Part shown: positions 11,606 through 22,794 of the stretch, one piece after another
Layout: each line of letters starts with the position of its first letter
How positions within the stretch are numbered: the stretch's first letter is position 1
Assembly (NCBI GenBank): GCA_030765055.1
Contig: CM060955.1
Coordinates: 153,840,006-153,904,005, forward strand
From: Mantis religiosa
Lineage: Eukaryota > Arthropoda > Insecta > Mantodea > Mantidae
Reading direction: 5' to 3'
DNA: 64,000 bases
Translations under genes and position numbers: made by a program
Notes under the pieces: generated by a model
Databases searched by the model: none
Told to the model about the DNA's origin: nothing
What the model saw: only the letters and a program-made list of their open reading frames with translations

Positions 11606-12214
11606 TTAGCAGTTAAGAAACTTTAACATAAGGTCATAACAGTTATGCTTCATTTTCAATTAAAATGCTTCGTAAATCTGGGAAACAGTAAATTGCAGCC
11701 ACATTTTATCTAGAAATCAATATAGACCGACAACAATTAATGTGCCTCCAAACAGAAGTCCCTTAAAACCTGTACAAGCTTCATGAATTCAACCTTTCTT
11801 TTATATTTCTCATTGTTATAGTAGGTTTTTCAACGTAATTCTGATATAAAACCAGTTGGCGGGTGACTGTTGTTTCCTAGCGGACGGTAGTGTACTGTTC
11901 TGCAGGAACGAGCTTTGTGGACGAAGAATTCAACTATCTGAGACAGTTAAGTGTGTAATACGATTGTGTTTCTTCAGTCTAAGTGATAAATCGAGCTTCT
12001 TTGTCCGAAAGGAGATGTGTAATTGCTCCATTTCTGACATTTTATTAATTTTGGGTTTGTTTAAAATTGTACGATAAGAAACTGTCGACTTTCTTACATC
12101 CATGACCCTCTTTGTTGTTATGATGGCTACTTAATCAATGCTGCCAACGGGCAAAAATAAACACCGCTACAACAGCGAGGGAAGCGGGTTAATATAAGGC
12201 GGGGGTTCAATATT

Positions 12215-12282
12215 TGTATATCTTTTTCCCTTACGTCCTTCAACATTACGTCATATGGGACGATGAATGAAATGATGCTCAA
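12215..12282 (-). repeat. SINE terminal fragment
   Basis: Antisense SINE 3' end (ACGTCCTTCAACATTACGTC, GACGATGAATGAAATGATGC). It serves as the insertion site of the LINE that follows. Confidence 0.5.
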
Positions 12283-12284
12283 TT

Positions 12285-12743
12285 GGAGTAACCCTGGACT
12301 GGCATCTGACGTGGAAACAGCGCATCACCACTGTGGCAAACAAAGTGTCCAGAAGGATGGCCATGCTATATCCCATGATAAATAGGAATTCTACAATGAG
12401 CCTGCAGAACAAATTGCTCATTTACAAACAAATACTCCGCCCTGCACTAACTTATGCTTGCACAGTCTGGGGAGTTGCAGCAAAATCACATCTCTACAAG
12501 CTACAAGTCCTACAGAACCGCTACCTTCGGATAGCAACCGCTTCCGACTGGTACATTCCAAACGACAATATCCATGCAGATCTCTCCTTCCCAAAAATCT
12601 CAGAATACATCCTTAACCTATCTCAAAATTTTTATAACAAGCTCCCTTCAAGCTTCAACAGTCTAATCCGCGGTCTGGGTGAATATGACCTAGACCCCGG
12701 TGAAACCTACAAGCGACCCAGACTAGTGCTTGCACCACCATAG
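12285..12743 (+). pseudogene. LINE ORF2 C-terminus (RT thumb and tail)
   Basis: Open frame from the truncation point to TAG, starting inside the YLGVTLD-type thumb motif (VTLDWHLTWK). It continues through LIYKQILRPALTYACTVWG and LQNRYLRIATASDWYIP, and ends with YDLDPGETYKRPR. This parallels the 45456 element residue by residue, differing at roughly a third of positions by eye. No internal stop is present. It is only the downstream tail of the protein, so it is inactive by truncation rather than by decay. Confidence 0.85.
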
Positions 12744-12917
12744 GCCCATACAATCCCCTCCAGATGTTCATTACATTTCATTACATTTCACCTCCAACAA
12801 ACAAACCAATCAACCCTTAAATAATATCCGCCACCATCCACCCACCGTCATATCATTAAATAACCACCATCATGCCAGTAAGGGACGATGTCCCGAAATG
12901 GCAAAACGTCGCAGGCC

Positions 12918-12935
12918 CCTCCTCTGCGGAGGAGG
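12918..12935 (+). other. LINE 3' stem-loop (7 bp stem, TGCG loop)
   Basis: CCTCCTC pairs with GAGGAGG around TGCG, 31 bp before the element end. The equivalent stem at 50629-50646 differs at four of seven base pairs, and each difference keeps pairing. Confidence 0.75.
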
Positions 12936-13057
12936 TTCACCTTCAACGACACCACTGTGCTGTGTTTGATGCTCAAATGAACCCAGAAATATGGAGAACG
13001 GTACAACTAATTCTGTGTGGACGCTATGGGTAAAAAGCGATTCATATGTGGAAAGTT

Positions 13058-13174
<117 letters not shown>

Positions 13175-16054
13175 TACTCAAAGATATGGATATACAAGCT
13201 TAAGAATGTGCTATTGTGTTCTCTTGATGACATTATGTACCGAAATTTAATGTCCCACCGTTTTCTTCTCCTTCCCATTCTTCCGCTGTGATAATCTTAT
13301 TCATCCTCCAATTGCAGGCGATTAGCATTAGTTACTGCTCGGAATAAAAATAAAAACGGAAGTATACAGAAACCTCTTCATTGAACAACTTACCATTTGA
13401 CAATTTAGAGTGTCCAGGCTTCAATGCAAAGCAAAACTTTTTATATGGCATTTGTTAAATAATGTCAAATTATTGATCCAATTCTCCGACGCTTACGTTA
13501 CATGTTGGGGGACTATTGTGTGTTTAAATGAGATGATGTTTGTCCTTGAACGATACTAGACGAGCAACCAATCGTAGTCCTAATTGCATTCCCCGTTAAT
13601 GGCCAGCTGAATCCATCTCTAACATGTGACCCATGAGGAGGATATAGAGTAAGGTGTCCAACATAACCGTAGAACTCCCGTATTTTAGCTCAAATAGGTT
13701 TCTAATACAACTAAATGAAGTACCAATATATTGTCACAATGCATCGTGACGTAAGCGCTGTGATGAACATCATTATTGTTTGGCATGTGTGCGTGTACGT
13801 ATATTTGTAATTACTCAGAACTCAAATGTAAACTTTTGACATGACGAGATAAAAGAATCCTTTTTAATAAGCCAAGGTGTTGTTAAATTCGAGAGAGGTA
13901 GAGTAGACAGTACACTTCCTCTTGGCTTGAAGAATGCTGCATCGGTAAAACGGGTGTCCTCTCATTGTATACTTGTTTACAAATGGTTCGTAATGTCCAT
14001 TTGCTCTAGAGAGTGCAAACCAATATTATTCAGTTGTTCTTCCGTTGGGAAAAGGGTATTAGCTGGATTAACTTGCAGTTGAAATGAGTCACGAAGTAAT
14101 CCGCCCACCCTATCACTGGCAATAAAGCCCAATTGAGTGAATGTGGGCACATATTATGTTGGAAACAGAAATAATACGTATAAACTGACAAATGCTGAAC
14201 ACTTATTTACGAAAGAATCGACAAGGTAACACAAGACTGGCTAAACTGCGTGAGACATGCAGATAAGTTAAAAAAACACAAATTTTGGAACGAAACAGCA
14301 CGTGACGAGATTTTGGAGCCTATCGTCATAAATTTTGAATACACGGACGAGAAGACAATGACAATGACGAATTGTCTCTTGACGTAAGTGACATTCGCAT
14401 ATATATGGATACGCCACTGACAGTTCTTTTGATTAGCAAAATAGGTAATTCATAAAACAAGTGCATAAAATACAATTGTGATTTCTGCAACTGCATTATT
14501 ATTTAAGTTCGAAAAATACATTTTGGGTTCCCTTACGGCTGACGCCAAATAGAGTAGGATAGTGTGCGACAGAGGGGGACATATGAAAATAGGGTAACGA
14601 AGTGGCAGCACTGAGCAGGTTAACGCATCTGATTCGCTAGAGTCCACAACTCTACGCAATTGAAACACTTTATAGTGAGTAGCATACCTCGAAATACAAA
14701 AGTTCTGCATCTTTCTAGAAATTGTCCCACTCCACACATTCTCTACAAAGATCACTTTCAAAAAATGTTGATTTTATAAAAAGTTGAAAAAGTTTCAATT
14801 ATAATGCCGTTGTGTGAGATATTTTATGACAAATGTACAGCTCGACAGTCGTCTCAGAAATGCTCTTTATTCTGGATGACATTGTATAACTAGTAAACTG
14901 TAGGAGACAATAGAAAATGTAGATCTTCTTAAAACAAAAATTTATATTAAATACTTTTATCGTGGAGTGAAGCATTTCTTATGTATTCCTTATTATTTGT
15001 CTGAATTATCAATACGTTTATCAAATTAAAAGGTTTCTTCGTTTGTTTTATCTATAGGTCATGCAACGAAAGCAAAATGTCCCACATGCGACAGTTTTAA
15101 AATACTTTGCTGTAGCTTAAAGTCTTACTCTCTTTCTTCTTCTTTATTTATTGACGATATTGAAAGCTCAAAACACCTTAATTTAACGTCTGCTCTATGT
15201 AGATTTTATTTAATATAGCCTAGGTGTTTATCAAGCACCTGTTACTTGAGATTCTATTACTGTGCATAACACTTGCATTTTGTAATATGTTGTATAATTA
15301 TTCTAAAAATTAGTTTGGTATTCTAGCTGATAATATTAGTATTTTAATAGATACACGTAAGCCTTCTTTCTGTAATAATTACTAACTGTAGTAGCTATTA
15401 GGTTTATTTCTTATTAATGGAAGGATTAATTAACACATCTCTCTAAAACTACAATATGTATCATCCCTTTGTATGGTAGTAAGGGAGTTAATGTGAACTT
15501 AAATATATCTTATCCATCTTTCTCTCTCTTCTTAAATCTTTCTAGATACACACAAATCTTGAAGATCCGCAAATTTTTGTCATAACTGTAATTTGTAAGT
15601 TAAGTTCAGAATGTTATACTTTATTTAATTAGGTCCTGCAACATCAAGCTTTATCTATGAGACGAGTAAAATAATGCTTAGATAAGGAGAGGCAATGCGA
15701 ATCTAATGTTTTTGAGAAGAGAAGCTTAAATCGGCCACAGCAAACTTCAAATATCCCTTCTCTTGGCGATCCACTAATGCTTCGTTCAGTCCACTCAGGC
15801 TGAGAGTGCTTTGATTTGACAGCCGCAACTTATACCTATATGGATCTGCTCTTACACATTCAACATGTTCTAAAAAGATTCTAATTAAGAGATATTGTAT
15901 TATTGGGTATTTTTATAGTTTCAGGTGATACCAGAATATATACATATTTACACTGCAACCCTGACATTTAATTTTTGGGTAGAATACAATTTCTCCTGTA
16001 CCTAATATGTATATAACATTTAACAATAAAAGGAGAGCACCACGAACAAAACCG

Positions 16055-16205
16055 GTACACACCTGCAGTTCAAATGTCCCACGTGTTTCCTGAGTAGCTG
16101 TGACTTCAGCGACACACAGCGGAAGACTCTTGCAACGCAAAGTACACGAAGGCAGTAACAGATGTCTCGGAGGTTGTAATTGCTATGTGCATACCAATAT
16201 GTCTT
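16055..16205 (-). repeat. Core block 5 of the array
   Basis: Contains GTAGCTGTGACTTCAGCGAC. The minus-strand frame stays open across the block (VAEVTATQETRGTFELQ) and through the donor-like GTGTGT. Confidence 0.75.
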
Positions 16206-16389
16206 AGTTGTTAATAATATTTTACAACACATTAGAACGTCCACTTTCTTTTCTATGTTTGAATAATGTCCCACATGTGAACAATGGTAAATTGTAGCTA
16301 TATTGTACACATAAACCGATATAGACAAAAGGCAAATATTGAATTCTGGATTAAAGGTTCCCTAAGCCTGTATAAGTAGCAGAAATTCA

Positions 16390-16683
16390 ACCCCTACGCC
16401 AAAGGACAAGCGCTACACAACCCGTATCCAAAACGGGGCAAAAAACTAATTCGTGTCTCCCAAAAAGGGAGAACGATTAAGTACAGCTGCCCACGATAAA
16501 GAGGGGCAACCCATTCCAAACCTATCCAAAATTTCAAACAGTAAACAAATTCAAACACCCCAGCAGAACATGGATCTACTAGTTCATTTCGCAGGTTAAG
16601 CCGCAAAGCGGCTAGGTACTGCGGCATATGACACCCGGACGGGGAAAGCCCCGCCCGACTAGGACTACCTCTGGACCTCTGAG
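16390..16683. mobile_element. Hairpin-rich insertion of unknown family
   Basis: Interrupts the monomer between ATTCAACC and TGAGTTT, which are contiguous at about 18006 (ATTCAACCCTTGAGTTTCAT). It holds four strong hairpins: CCCGT/ACGGG (16421-16437), TCTCCC/GGGAGA (16456-16472), AGCCGC/GCGGCT (16599-16613) and CGGGG/CCCCG (16640-16653). It is GC-richer than the flanks. A 100-codon minus-strand frame overlaps it but resembles nothing I know. No clear TSD is seen. Confidence 0.5.
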
Positions 16684-16816
16684 TTTTATTGTTCATTAGA
16701 ATTATTCCTCATTCAGCTGACTTTGTATAACTATCAGGGTACTAATATGGCGTCCAGTAAGCTAGTTCTTCCCAAATAAACTGAGGCGGCAATACCTGTA
16801 TTTAAGCCTGCGTTTT

Positions 16817-17278
16817 GTTTTGTGGGTTCGTGAAATTACAAGTGCATGTTACAAACACTAGATTTTGTTCCTTATCTCCGTATAAACACGCTCACACATA
16901 AAACTTGCAAAGTCATCAACCACAAACAAAGTCCACCTTTACAACTGTTCACGTGCACGCGCCCAATTACCGACTGACTGACTCACTTCTATCTTTATTT
17001 TAAATTAATATTACTGGAGCCGGCTTACAGGCTCTAAGTTGACATAAATGTATAGTCTCACTGACTATGGCAAGCGGGGGAAGCTTTTATACCTACTCAT
17101 TATTCCTGAAATTCGTGGAATGTTCTCAAACAATCAAGACTGCGATAGTAGAAAGACGAACTCTCCAGAAATCCGTCAGCTTTCCTTACCGTTTCGACGA
17201 GCCTTTATCTCCGTACTGTACTGCACGTCTCTTTGAACTCATCGACCGCGTCACTTCCTCAACAATGCGTTCGCGACA
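16817..17278 (-). mobile_element. Degenerate Gypsy-family LTR (delta)
   Basis: In minus orientation it starts TGTCGCGAACGCATTGTTGA (17278 downward), has a TATAAAAG box near 17090 and ends near the TTTCACGAACCCACAAA-type terminus at 16817. It is the same family as alpha, beta and gamma, and it demonstrates the full LTR arrangement of that family. Confidence 0.65.
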
Positions 17279-17385
17279 CTGCTCCCTACTCAAGGCTGGT
17301 CGTCCCGAACAGCACTATCGTAGCGGGGCAGACGGTCCACGTGTACCACCATCTTCCTTCGGGGCACCTTCTGGATGCGCTAGAC
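17279..17385 (-). mobile_element. Gypsy internal 3' remnant
   Basis: Matches 20383-20470 of the Gypsy element, including the purine-rich tract on the minus strand just before the LTR. It therefore lies where the 3' end of an internal region should be, next to LTR delta. Confidence 0.6.
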
Positions 17386-17389
17386 TACG

Positions 17390-17790
17390 TCATTAATCCT
17401 CTTTACCCCCCAGTACGGTCCCTGCCATGGTTGCTAAAGCTACGGGCAGCGTCCCTTGCTCCGGGTAGGGTGACACAACCAGACCAAGTCACCTGTAATG
17501 GTCTCTTAAGCAAGAATGCCAGGCATGTCGTGGAGACAGTCCACCAAGTTCTAAAAATACTTGGTTGCTGGCTGTTTTGGGTCCGGGGGGCTCCCAAAAG
17601 CCAGGTCACAGGGGAGGCATACCCTCGGCCGAACTGGCGTTATCCCAGTGGTGTCGTTTGTTGCGGAGTTGTAGGCCAGCAGGAACAGTGGTAAAGTCTG
17701 CTTAGTTAACGTGTGTGCAGTTCCCAGTCAAAGGGACCTCAAAGGACCTGACCTCCCCGCCCACTAATGACCGTCATAAATCTATCTCTA
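17390..17790 (+). mobile_element. Unclassified retroposon 3' fragment
   Basis: GC-rich insertion ending in a short ATCT-type repeat (TCTATCTCTATCTATC, 17780-17797), after which block A-like sequence resumes. A microsatellite 3' tail is typical of some LINE and SINE families. No coding motif is recognisable and the family is not assigned. Confidence 0.4.
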
Positions 17791-17794
17791 TCTA

Positions 17795-18955
17795 TCATTG
17801 CTATATGTATACGACTATGTCTTAGGTATTAAGAATATTTTACAACACATTAGAACACCGAGCTTCCTTTCTAAGTTTGAATCATATCCTAAATGTAAAC
17901 TAGGGTAATCTGTATCTATACTGTACACAAAACCTATTATATACCAAAAGGAAATATTGAATTTTGGAGTAAGAGTCTCCTAAATCTCTATAAGTAACAG
18001 AAATTCAACCCTTGAGTTTCATTGTGATTTCCCATGTTAACCTGTACCATTATTTTTAATAACTGCAGCACGCTATAAATGTGGCGTCCATAGTTCAATA
18101 ACCTAGGTCTTTCCAAATAAGGTGCTCAACTGGGTACAGAAGAGCTGTGTTCGTTATGACGTTGTTTGACAGTAGACATTCGTACCATCACAAACATCCT
18201 GCTTCATCCTTTACTGTCCACATTCCTACCGTAGTAGTTTTAGTAAATTCGTGTTAATTATCATCTTTTTAACTCTGAATTAAATCAGCACTGTGGCGGC
18301 AACATCTGTCTTCTAAGATTATGCTGTGCTTAGGTATTTACATGCCTGTTTAGTACTTTTATGGCACTTTTTCATAAGTGCTAAAACGCGGTTTAGGTGC
18401 CATAAAAGAACCCAAAAGAAAGGTACTTCAAGAAAACCTAGTCTTTATTTAATTAAACTTTAGAGACATAGACCCCAAATTAAGATACTTTGAACATTAA
18501 GAGTGTCTATAAACAACAAAAGAAGAAGAAAGATAGATAGACCTTGAGTTGTAGTGAAATACCCCAAAGCTGGTCGCTATCTGATAATCTGGTAGTCCAG
18601 TTTTCCTTGAATGGCCTGTAGATAAAACATGAGAAACTCAAATTTGATATAAGTAATGATAATCTCAGACAAATAAGGAACAATCCCGAATTGGTTCACT
18701 CCACGAAATAAAATGTGTTTGACGTAAATTCTGTGTTTTAAGAAGATGTACATTTTCTATTATCTCTTACAGTTTACCAGTTATACAAAAGTCATTCAGA
18801 ATAAAGAGAACTTCACAGTTTTGTACATTTGTCATAAAATATCTCACACATACAATACTATAATCAAAATTGAAGCACCAACATTTTATAAAATCAAGCA
18901 TTTTTAACAATCTTGTTTTTAAAGTGTGCCCGCAGTGGAATATTTTCTTAAAGGA
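17795..18955. repeat. Block A right part, third copy
   Basis: Collinear with about 36050-37160 (ATGTGGCGTCCATAGTTCAA, then AAATCAGCACTGTGGCGGCA). AT-rich, with no frame or RNA signal seen. Confidence 0.7.
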
Positions 18956-19764
18956 TGCTGAACTTTTACATTTCGTTGTATGCTAATTCCCTATACCGCT
19001 AGCAAAACTTAAAGACATATGAACGGTGTATATATGAACATATATCTAAGACATATGAACGGAGCGTTGTTGCCAAGCGAGGTTGGTGTACCGGCAGAAG
19101 TTCTGTACATAGAACGTTTTACACGCCAGAAATGGTTCTACCTATTCTTCCCGTAATTAGCAACACATTAAATATTCCTAAAACGTTAAGAACTTTTCTT
19201 GACACACGTCACAGCAGTGGAAGTGCAGGCACGGTTTCCAATCCAGTAATTCGCTTTCCGACTTCATGGATCTTTCCCGGAGATTGAAATACAGGTACGC
19301 TCCCTTTTTCTAAGGATGAAGCTGCTTCACTACAAATTCGTGACACTGTATGTGCACTACCCCTTAGGAATAGGATTTCATTACCGAGGGGACTCCGTAC
19401 ATCGGCCACCATGCTGGGCCCATTGTTCCTCTGCCCACAAGTGGGGGCACACCTCGGAGGAAGAATGAGGCGAAGCAGACAGAGGATGGCCGACCAAGGA
19501 GTCATGACAGTACAGAGGGAAGAGTCCCTACAGTTTACTGAGATAGAGACTTCCCCTGACAGGCCAGGAAAACGAAATAGCTCCCCTACTCCTGGACGGC
19601 AACGAGCCCAGCGGCCGAGCTCTAATGTCCCAGGTAGGCGGTCCGAGCCCCAATGGTCCCTGGCAGGCAATTCCAAATGGTCCCAGCAGAGGAGCGGAGA
19701 CTGGCTACAGATTTACCGGAGCAGGAAGTAGCTTTTCCTCGGACCATATTGGAACTCTCGTGTT
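18955..19764. repeat. GC-richer cassette, block B copy 3
   Basis: This copy keeps the middle segment lost from 5455-6570 (GGCCACCATGCTGGGCCCAT near 19403). It is truncated on the right: ACTCTCGTGTTATAT runs directly into the Gypsy insertion and then LTR beta. Frames on both strands overlap, but neither is preserved in all four copies. Confidence 0.6.
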
Positions 19765-19785
19765 ATATCCCACTTCTGACGCCAG

Positions 19786-20382
19786 TGTGACTTTGTGGGT
19801 TCGTGAAATGAAAAGTCCAATTACACCACTCAACAATGTTCTTTATTTCCACCGACTTACAGTTTAACACTTGCCAATTACATAAAATTACTTGCTGCAC
19901 ACAGTTACAATTTACCAGTTCGTCCGTTGCAACTTCACTTGTACTCGCGATTACATAAACTCCGATACTCGTACACAGTTCGTACAGTCCCGTTGCACAA
20001 TCCTTTCGTTCATTAACACGTCACTGACTAACTCTTACACCAAGAACTGCGACTGTCTTCTCGCTCACACTCACTAACCAACTGATTGACCAACACAACC
20101 AACAACTGACTGACTACCAAAACCAACTCAACAACTGACTCACACTGTCTGTCTGTAACCCTCTTTATAGGAATATCGCCGGTTTCTGGTGTTTACAAGA
20201 TTGTTCTGGTAAACGAAAGATCGAGAAACAGGTAGAAGGAAAACAGACGACCAGTCATGTTTTCCCCTAACCACAAGCCTGTCACCACTACAAGACAAAC
20301 GAGGAGAAGGTGTGGCTAACGCGGTCCTCCCCCCTGCCTTCCGTTCGCAGCTGGTACAGGGTGTTCTAGCGGTCTCGTTACA
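19786..20382 (-). repeat. Gypsy 3' LTR, 597 bp
   Basis: TG...CA termini (TGTAACGAG...AAAGTCACA on the minus strand). A TATAAAG box lies near 20167 and AATAAA near 19846, both in minus orientation. Identical to the other LTR apart from one base near 19936. Confidence 0.92.
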
Positions 20383-21514
20383 CTGCTCCCTCCTCAAAGC
20401 TGTTCGTCCTCGAACAGCCCCATCGTAGCGTGCGAGGCGGTCCAGGTGTACCACCAGGATCTGCCCGGAGTCTGAGCCAGAAGTAGCGCTGCCGTAGTTT
20501 GTGAATCATTCGGTTCGCTCCCAGGTGTCCTCCTGAAGTACCGGCGTGCACTTCCTCCAAGATTTCCGGGACCTTACTCCGGGGAAGTACCAACTGTCCT
20601 CTCTGCGCCTTCCCATCGGGTGACTCCCATACCCGGAACAGCACGCCCTCTCTCGTCTTCAACGAGTCCCATTTTGCCCAGTGCGACTTGTAGGTGGCGC
20701 TCCTCGGTGCGATGTCCTCCCAGGTTGGTCTCGTCCCTGCGTCCACTTCCCTTAAGAGTGGCCCCAAGTCTGCGTCCGCCAGTTGCTCCCTCCTCAGGCC
20801 TGCGCTATCCCAGCCTTCAGCAGGCACTGCCGCAACTACTCGGACTGCTGCGGCACGCTCCTCCTCTTCCACTCTTGTGCGCTCGTGGCCGTCCTGGATC
20901 TGCGATAGGACACCTCCAATGCAATGGTTGCTGGCGTCGGTGTCCACAATGAAGGCGCCACCCGGTTGTGGGAAACCCAAAATTGAAGCACTGCACAGGG
21001 TCCCCTTCGGGTGCTGGAAAGCGTCTTCGGCGTCCTCCGTCCACACATAAGGCCGGTTTTCCTCCGTCAGGCGGGTGAGGGGTTTTGCGATGTTGTCGGC
21101 CTTTTCCTCTAAATCATTAAGGCGGTCGTCTACTTGACCCTTCCGCTCGCCCAGTTCCGTCACGTCATCCCTCACGCCGGCCAACTGTTCTTCAAACTTG
21201 GCGGCGAGAGCCTCGTTCGCCATCTTCATTTCGGTAGCCGGACCGTCATTCGCTGCTCTCATTTCCGTGGTTAACTCGGCCTTCACTTGTTCCATCTTCT
21301 CGGCGATGTTGTTTGCCGTCTTCATTTGTTTCAACTCTGCGGCGATGTTCTCCCTAGCCGTCCTGATTAGTTTCAGTTCCGCGGCCAGTTTATTTCTAGT
21401 CTCCAGCGTCTCTGTTAATTCGGCCCGCATTTCTTCCATCTTCCTGATGATGTTGTCTTTAGCCGTCTTCATTTCTTTCAGTTCCGCTAAAATCTTTTCT
21501 AATGCTGCCTCCAT
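20378..21514 (-). CDS. Chimeric Gag / RNase H / integrase-N ORF of deleted Gypsy
   Basis: An open frame of about 379 codons. I take the start as the ATG at 21514 (MEAALEKILAEL); a GTG lies 14 codons upstream. Residues 1-140 are a charged coiled coil of the Gag type with KxMxxMxAEL-like heptads. They join directly to KPLTRLTEENRPYVW, the end of the RT region, and to an RNase H start with FIVDTDASNHCIGGVLSQ (the first catalytic D is visible). The remaining RNase H residues are missing. After QIQDGHE it jumps to sequence leading into the integrase zinc domain (GTSGGHLGANRMIHKLRQRY), with both H residues present and the CxxC half absent. The stop TAA sits in the first bases of the 3' LTR. No frameshift occurs at either deletion joint. 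The frame cannot encode an active polymerase. It may matter only for packaging, or be open because the insertion is young. Confidence 0.7.
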   Translation of the reverse strand: MEAALEKILAELKEMKTAKDNIIRKMEEMRAELTETLETRNKLAAELKLIRTARENIAAELKQMKTANNIAEKMEQVKAELTTEMRAANDGPATEMKMANEALAAKFEEQLAGVRDDVTELGERKGQVDDRLNDLEEKADNIAKPLTRLTEENRPYVWTEDAEDAFQHPKGTLCSASILGFPQPGGAFIVDTDASNHCIGGVLSQIQDGHERTRVEEEERAAAVRVVAAVPAEGWDSAGLRREQLADADLGPLLREVDAGTRPTWEDIAPRSATYKSHWAKWDSLKTREGVLFRVWESPDGKAQRGQLVLPRSKVPEILEEVHAGTSGGHLGANRMIHKLRQRYFWLRLRADPGGTPGPPRTLRWGCSRTNSFEEGAV

Positions 21515-21573
21515 TGTTGTAATGTTCGGTGATGTTGTTTTCCCGCTTCCTGACACCAGTGTGACTTCGTGTT

Positions 21574-21592
21574 ATCCCACTTCTGACGCCAG
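21574..21592 (-). other. Primer-binding site of the Gypsy element
   Basis: CTGGCGTCAGAAGTGGGAT directly follows the 5' LTR. It would pair with a tRNA ending in TCTGACGCCA. A diverged second LTR-end/PBS copy lies just inside it at 21545-21570. Confidence 0.7.
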
Positions 21593-22189
21593 TGTGACTT
21601 TGTGGGTTCGTGAAATGAAAAGTCCAATTACACCACTCAACAATGTTCTTTATTTCCACCGACTTACAGTTTAACACTTGCCAATTACATAAAATTACTT
21701 GCTGCACACAGTTACAATTTACCAGTTCGTCCGTTTCAACTTCACTTGTACTCGCGATTACATAAACTCCGATACTCGTACACAGTTCGTACAGTCCCGT
21801 TGCACAATCCTTTCGTTCATTAACACGTCACTGACTAACTCTTACACCAAGAACTGCGACTGTCTTCTCGCTCACACTCACTAACCAACTGATTGACCAA
21901 CACAACCAACAACTGACTGACTACCAAAACCAACTCAACAACTGACTCACACTGTCTGTCTGTAACCCTCTTTATAGGAATATCGCCGGTTTCTGGTGTT
22001 TACAAGATTGTTCTGGTAAACGAAAGATCGAGAAACAGGTAGAAGGAAAACAGACGACCAGTCATGTTTTCCCCTAACCACAAGCCTGTCACCACTACAA
22101 GACAAACGAGGAGAAGGTGTGGCTAACGCGGTCCTCCCCCCTGCCTTCCGTTCGCAGCTGGTACAGGGTGTTCTAGCGGTCTCGTTACA
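21593..22189 (-). repeat. Gypsy 5' LTR, 597 bp
   Basis: Same length and termini as the 3' LTR, with one difference near 21743. The near-identity dates this insertion as among the youngest in the window. Confidence 0.92.
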
Positions 22190-22193
22190 ATAT

Positions 22194-22511
22194 TGTCATG
22201 AAAGCATTGTTGAGGTGAGGCGGCGTGTGGCGCCTTTCTTCTAGCGCCGTCTTGATTGTTTGAAAACATTCCGCATAATGAGAAATCTATAAAAAGGGAA
22301 CCGCCACCCGTCACTGGGAACAGTCGCTAATTAAACGCGTGTGCGTGAACAGATGTAAACGTGAACTCTTTTGTGGTCCATGACCTTGTAAGTGGCATTG
22401 TGTATGAGACGAAGTTCTGCTGATGTACGAAGTGAATTTCTACGAAAATAAACATCAAATTTTAGTGTTTGTATCTTGGAATTTTAATTTCACGAACCCA
22501 GAAAGTCACAA
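22194..22511 (+). mobile_element. Solo-type LTR (beta) followed by PBS-like site
   Basis: Begins TGTCATGAAAGCATTGTTGA, has TATAAAAAG at 22288, AATAAA near 22452 and ends AGAAAGTCACA. ATGTCAGGATTGGGACC follows (22516-22532), a mutated PBS. The first part of the LTR is shortened relative to copy gamma. Confidence 0.65.
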
Positions 22512-22530
22512 TTAATGTCAGGATTGGGAC

Positions 22531-22672
22531 CAAATAATCAAGACGGCGCTAGAAGAAAGAAGAACTCTCCAGAAACCCGTTTCCTTGCACCCACCGTTTC
22601 GGCGCTCTTTTATCTCCACAGTGCACTGCCCGTCTTTCTGAACTCGTCCCAGTGCCGCCTCACCTCAACAAT
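22531..22672 (-). repeat. Inverted LTR 5' arm (beta)
   Basis: AATCAAGACGGCGCTAGAAG at 22537 mirrors CTTCTAGCGCCGTCTTGATT at 22238, and the arm continues to GCCGCCTCACCTCAACAAT. It runs directly from the PBS-like site. Confidence 0.7.
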
Positions 22673-22794
22673 TGTGCCATGCATCGTCGGAACCTCCGCT
22701 AACACTTATACCCTGAAAGAGACCACCAGATTTGAGATGATGTGAAAAAATAGAGATGAAATGAAGGGAGAGTAAATACGGGGATTTAAGTAAC

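Larger units (their letters stand above)
12283..12966 (+). mobile_element. 5'-truncated jockey-type LINE with 10 bp TSD
   Basis: Flanked by TGATGCTCAA at 12273-12282 and 12967-12976. The paralogous empty site at 42395-42404 carries this 10-mer once. The element keeps the last 153 codons of ORF2 and a 3' UTR of about 220 bp. It ends in a 7 bp stem-loop and a short weak hairpin, with no poly(A). It is the same family as the element at 45456. Confidence 0.93.
19769..22189 (-). mobile_element. Internally deleted Gypsy-type LTR retrotransposon
   Basis: Structure in minus orientation: 5' LTR (22189-21593), PBS, fusion ORF, purine tract, 3' LTR (20382-19786), then 17 extra bases (19785-19769). ATAT at 19765-19768 and 22190-22193 is the likely TSD. 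The LTRs are 597 bp each and differ at one position by my reading. The internal region is only about 1.2 kb against several kb for a complete element, so most of gag, protease, RT and integrase is missing. Confidence 0.88.

Noticed and set aside
14605..14665. tRNA-Ser-like stretch (GGTTAACGCATCTGATTCGC)
   Set aside because: Looks like a D arm and anticodon arm, and recurs at about 43925, but no acceptor or T arm can be found; too little to call.
16394..16696. 100-codon minus-strand ORF in the hairpin-rich insertion
   Set aside because: No motif, no copy for comparison, and four hairpins explain the sequence constraint better.
20620..21674. Plus-strand frames of 110-158 codons across the Gypsy element
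   Set aside because: Antisense shadows of the minus-strand Gag-pol fusion and LTR.
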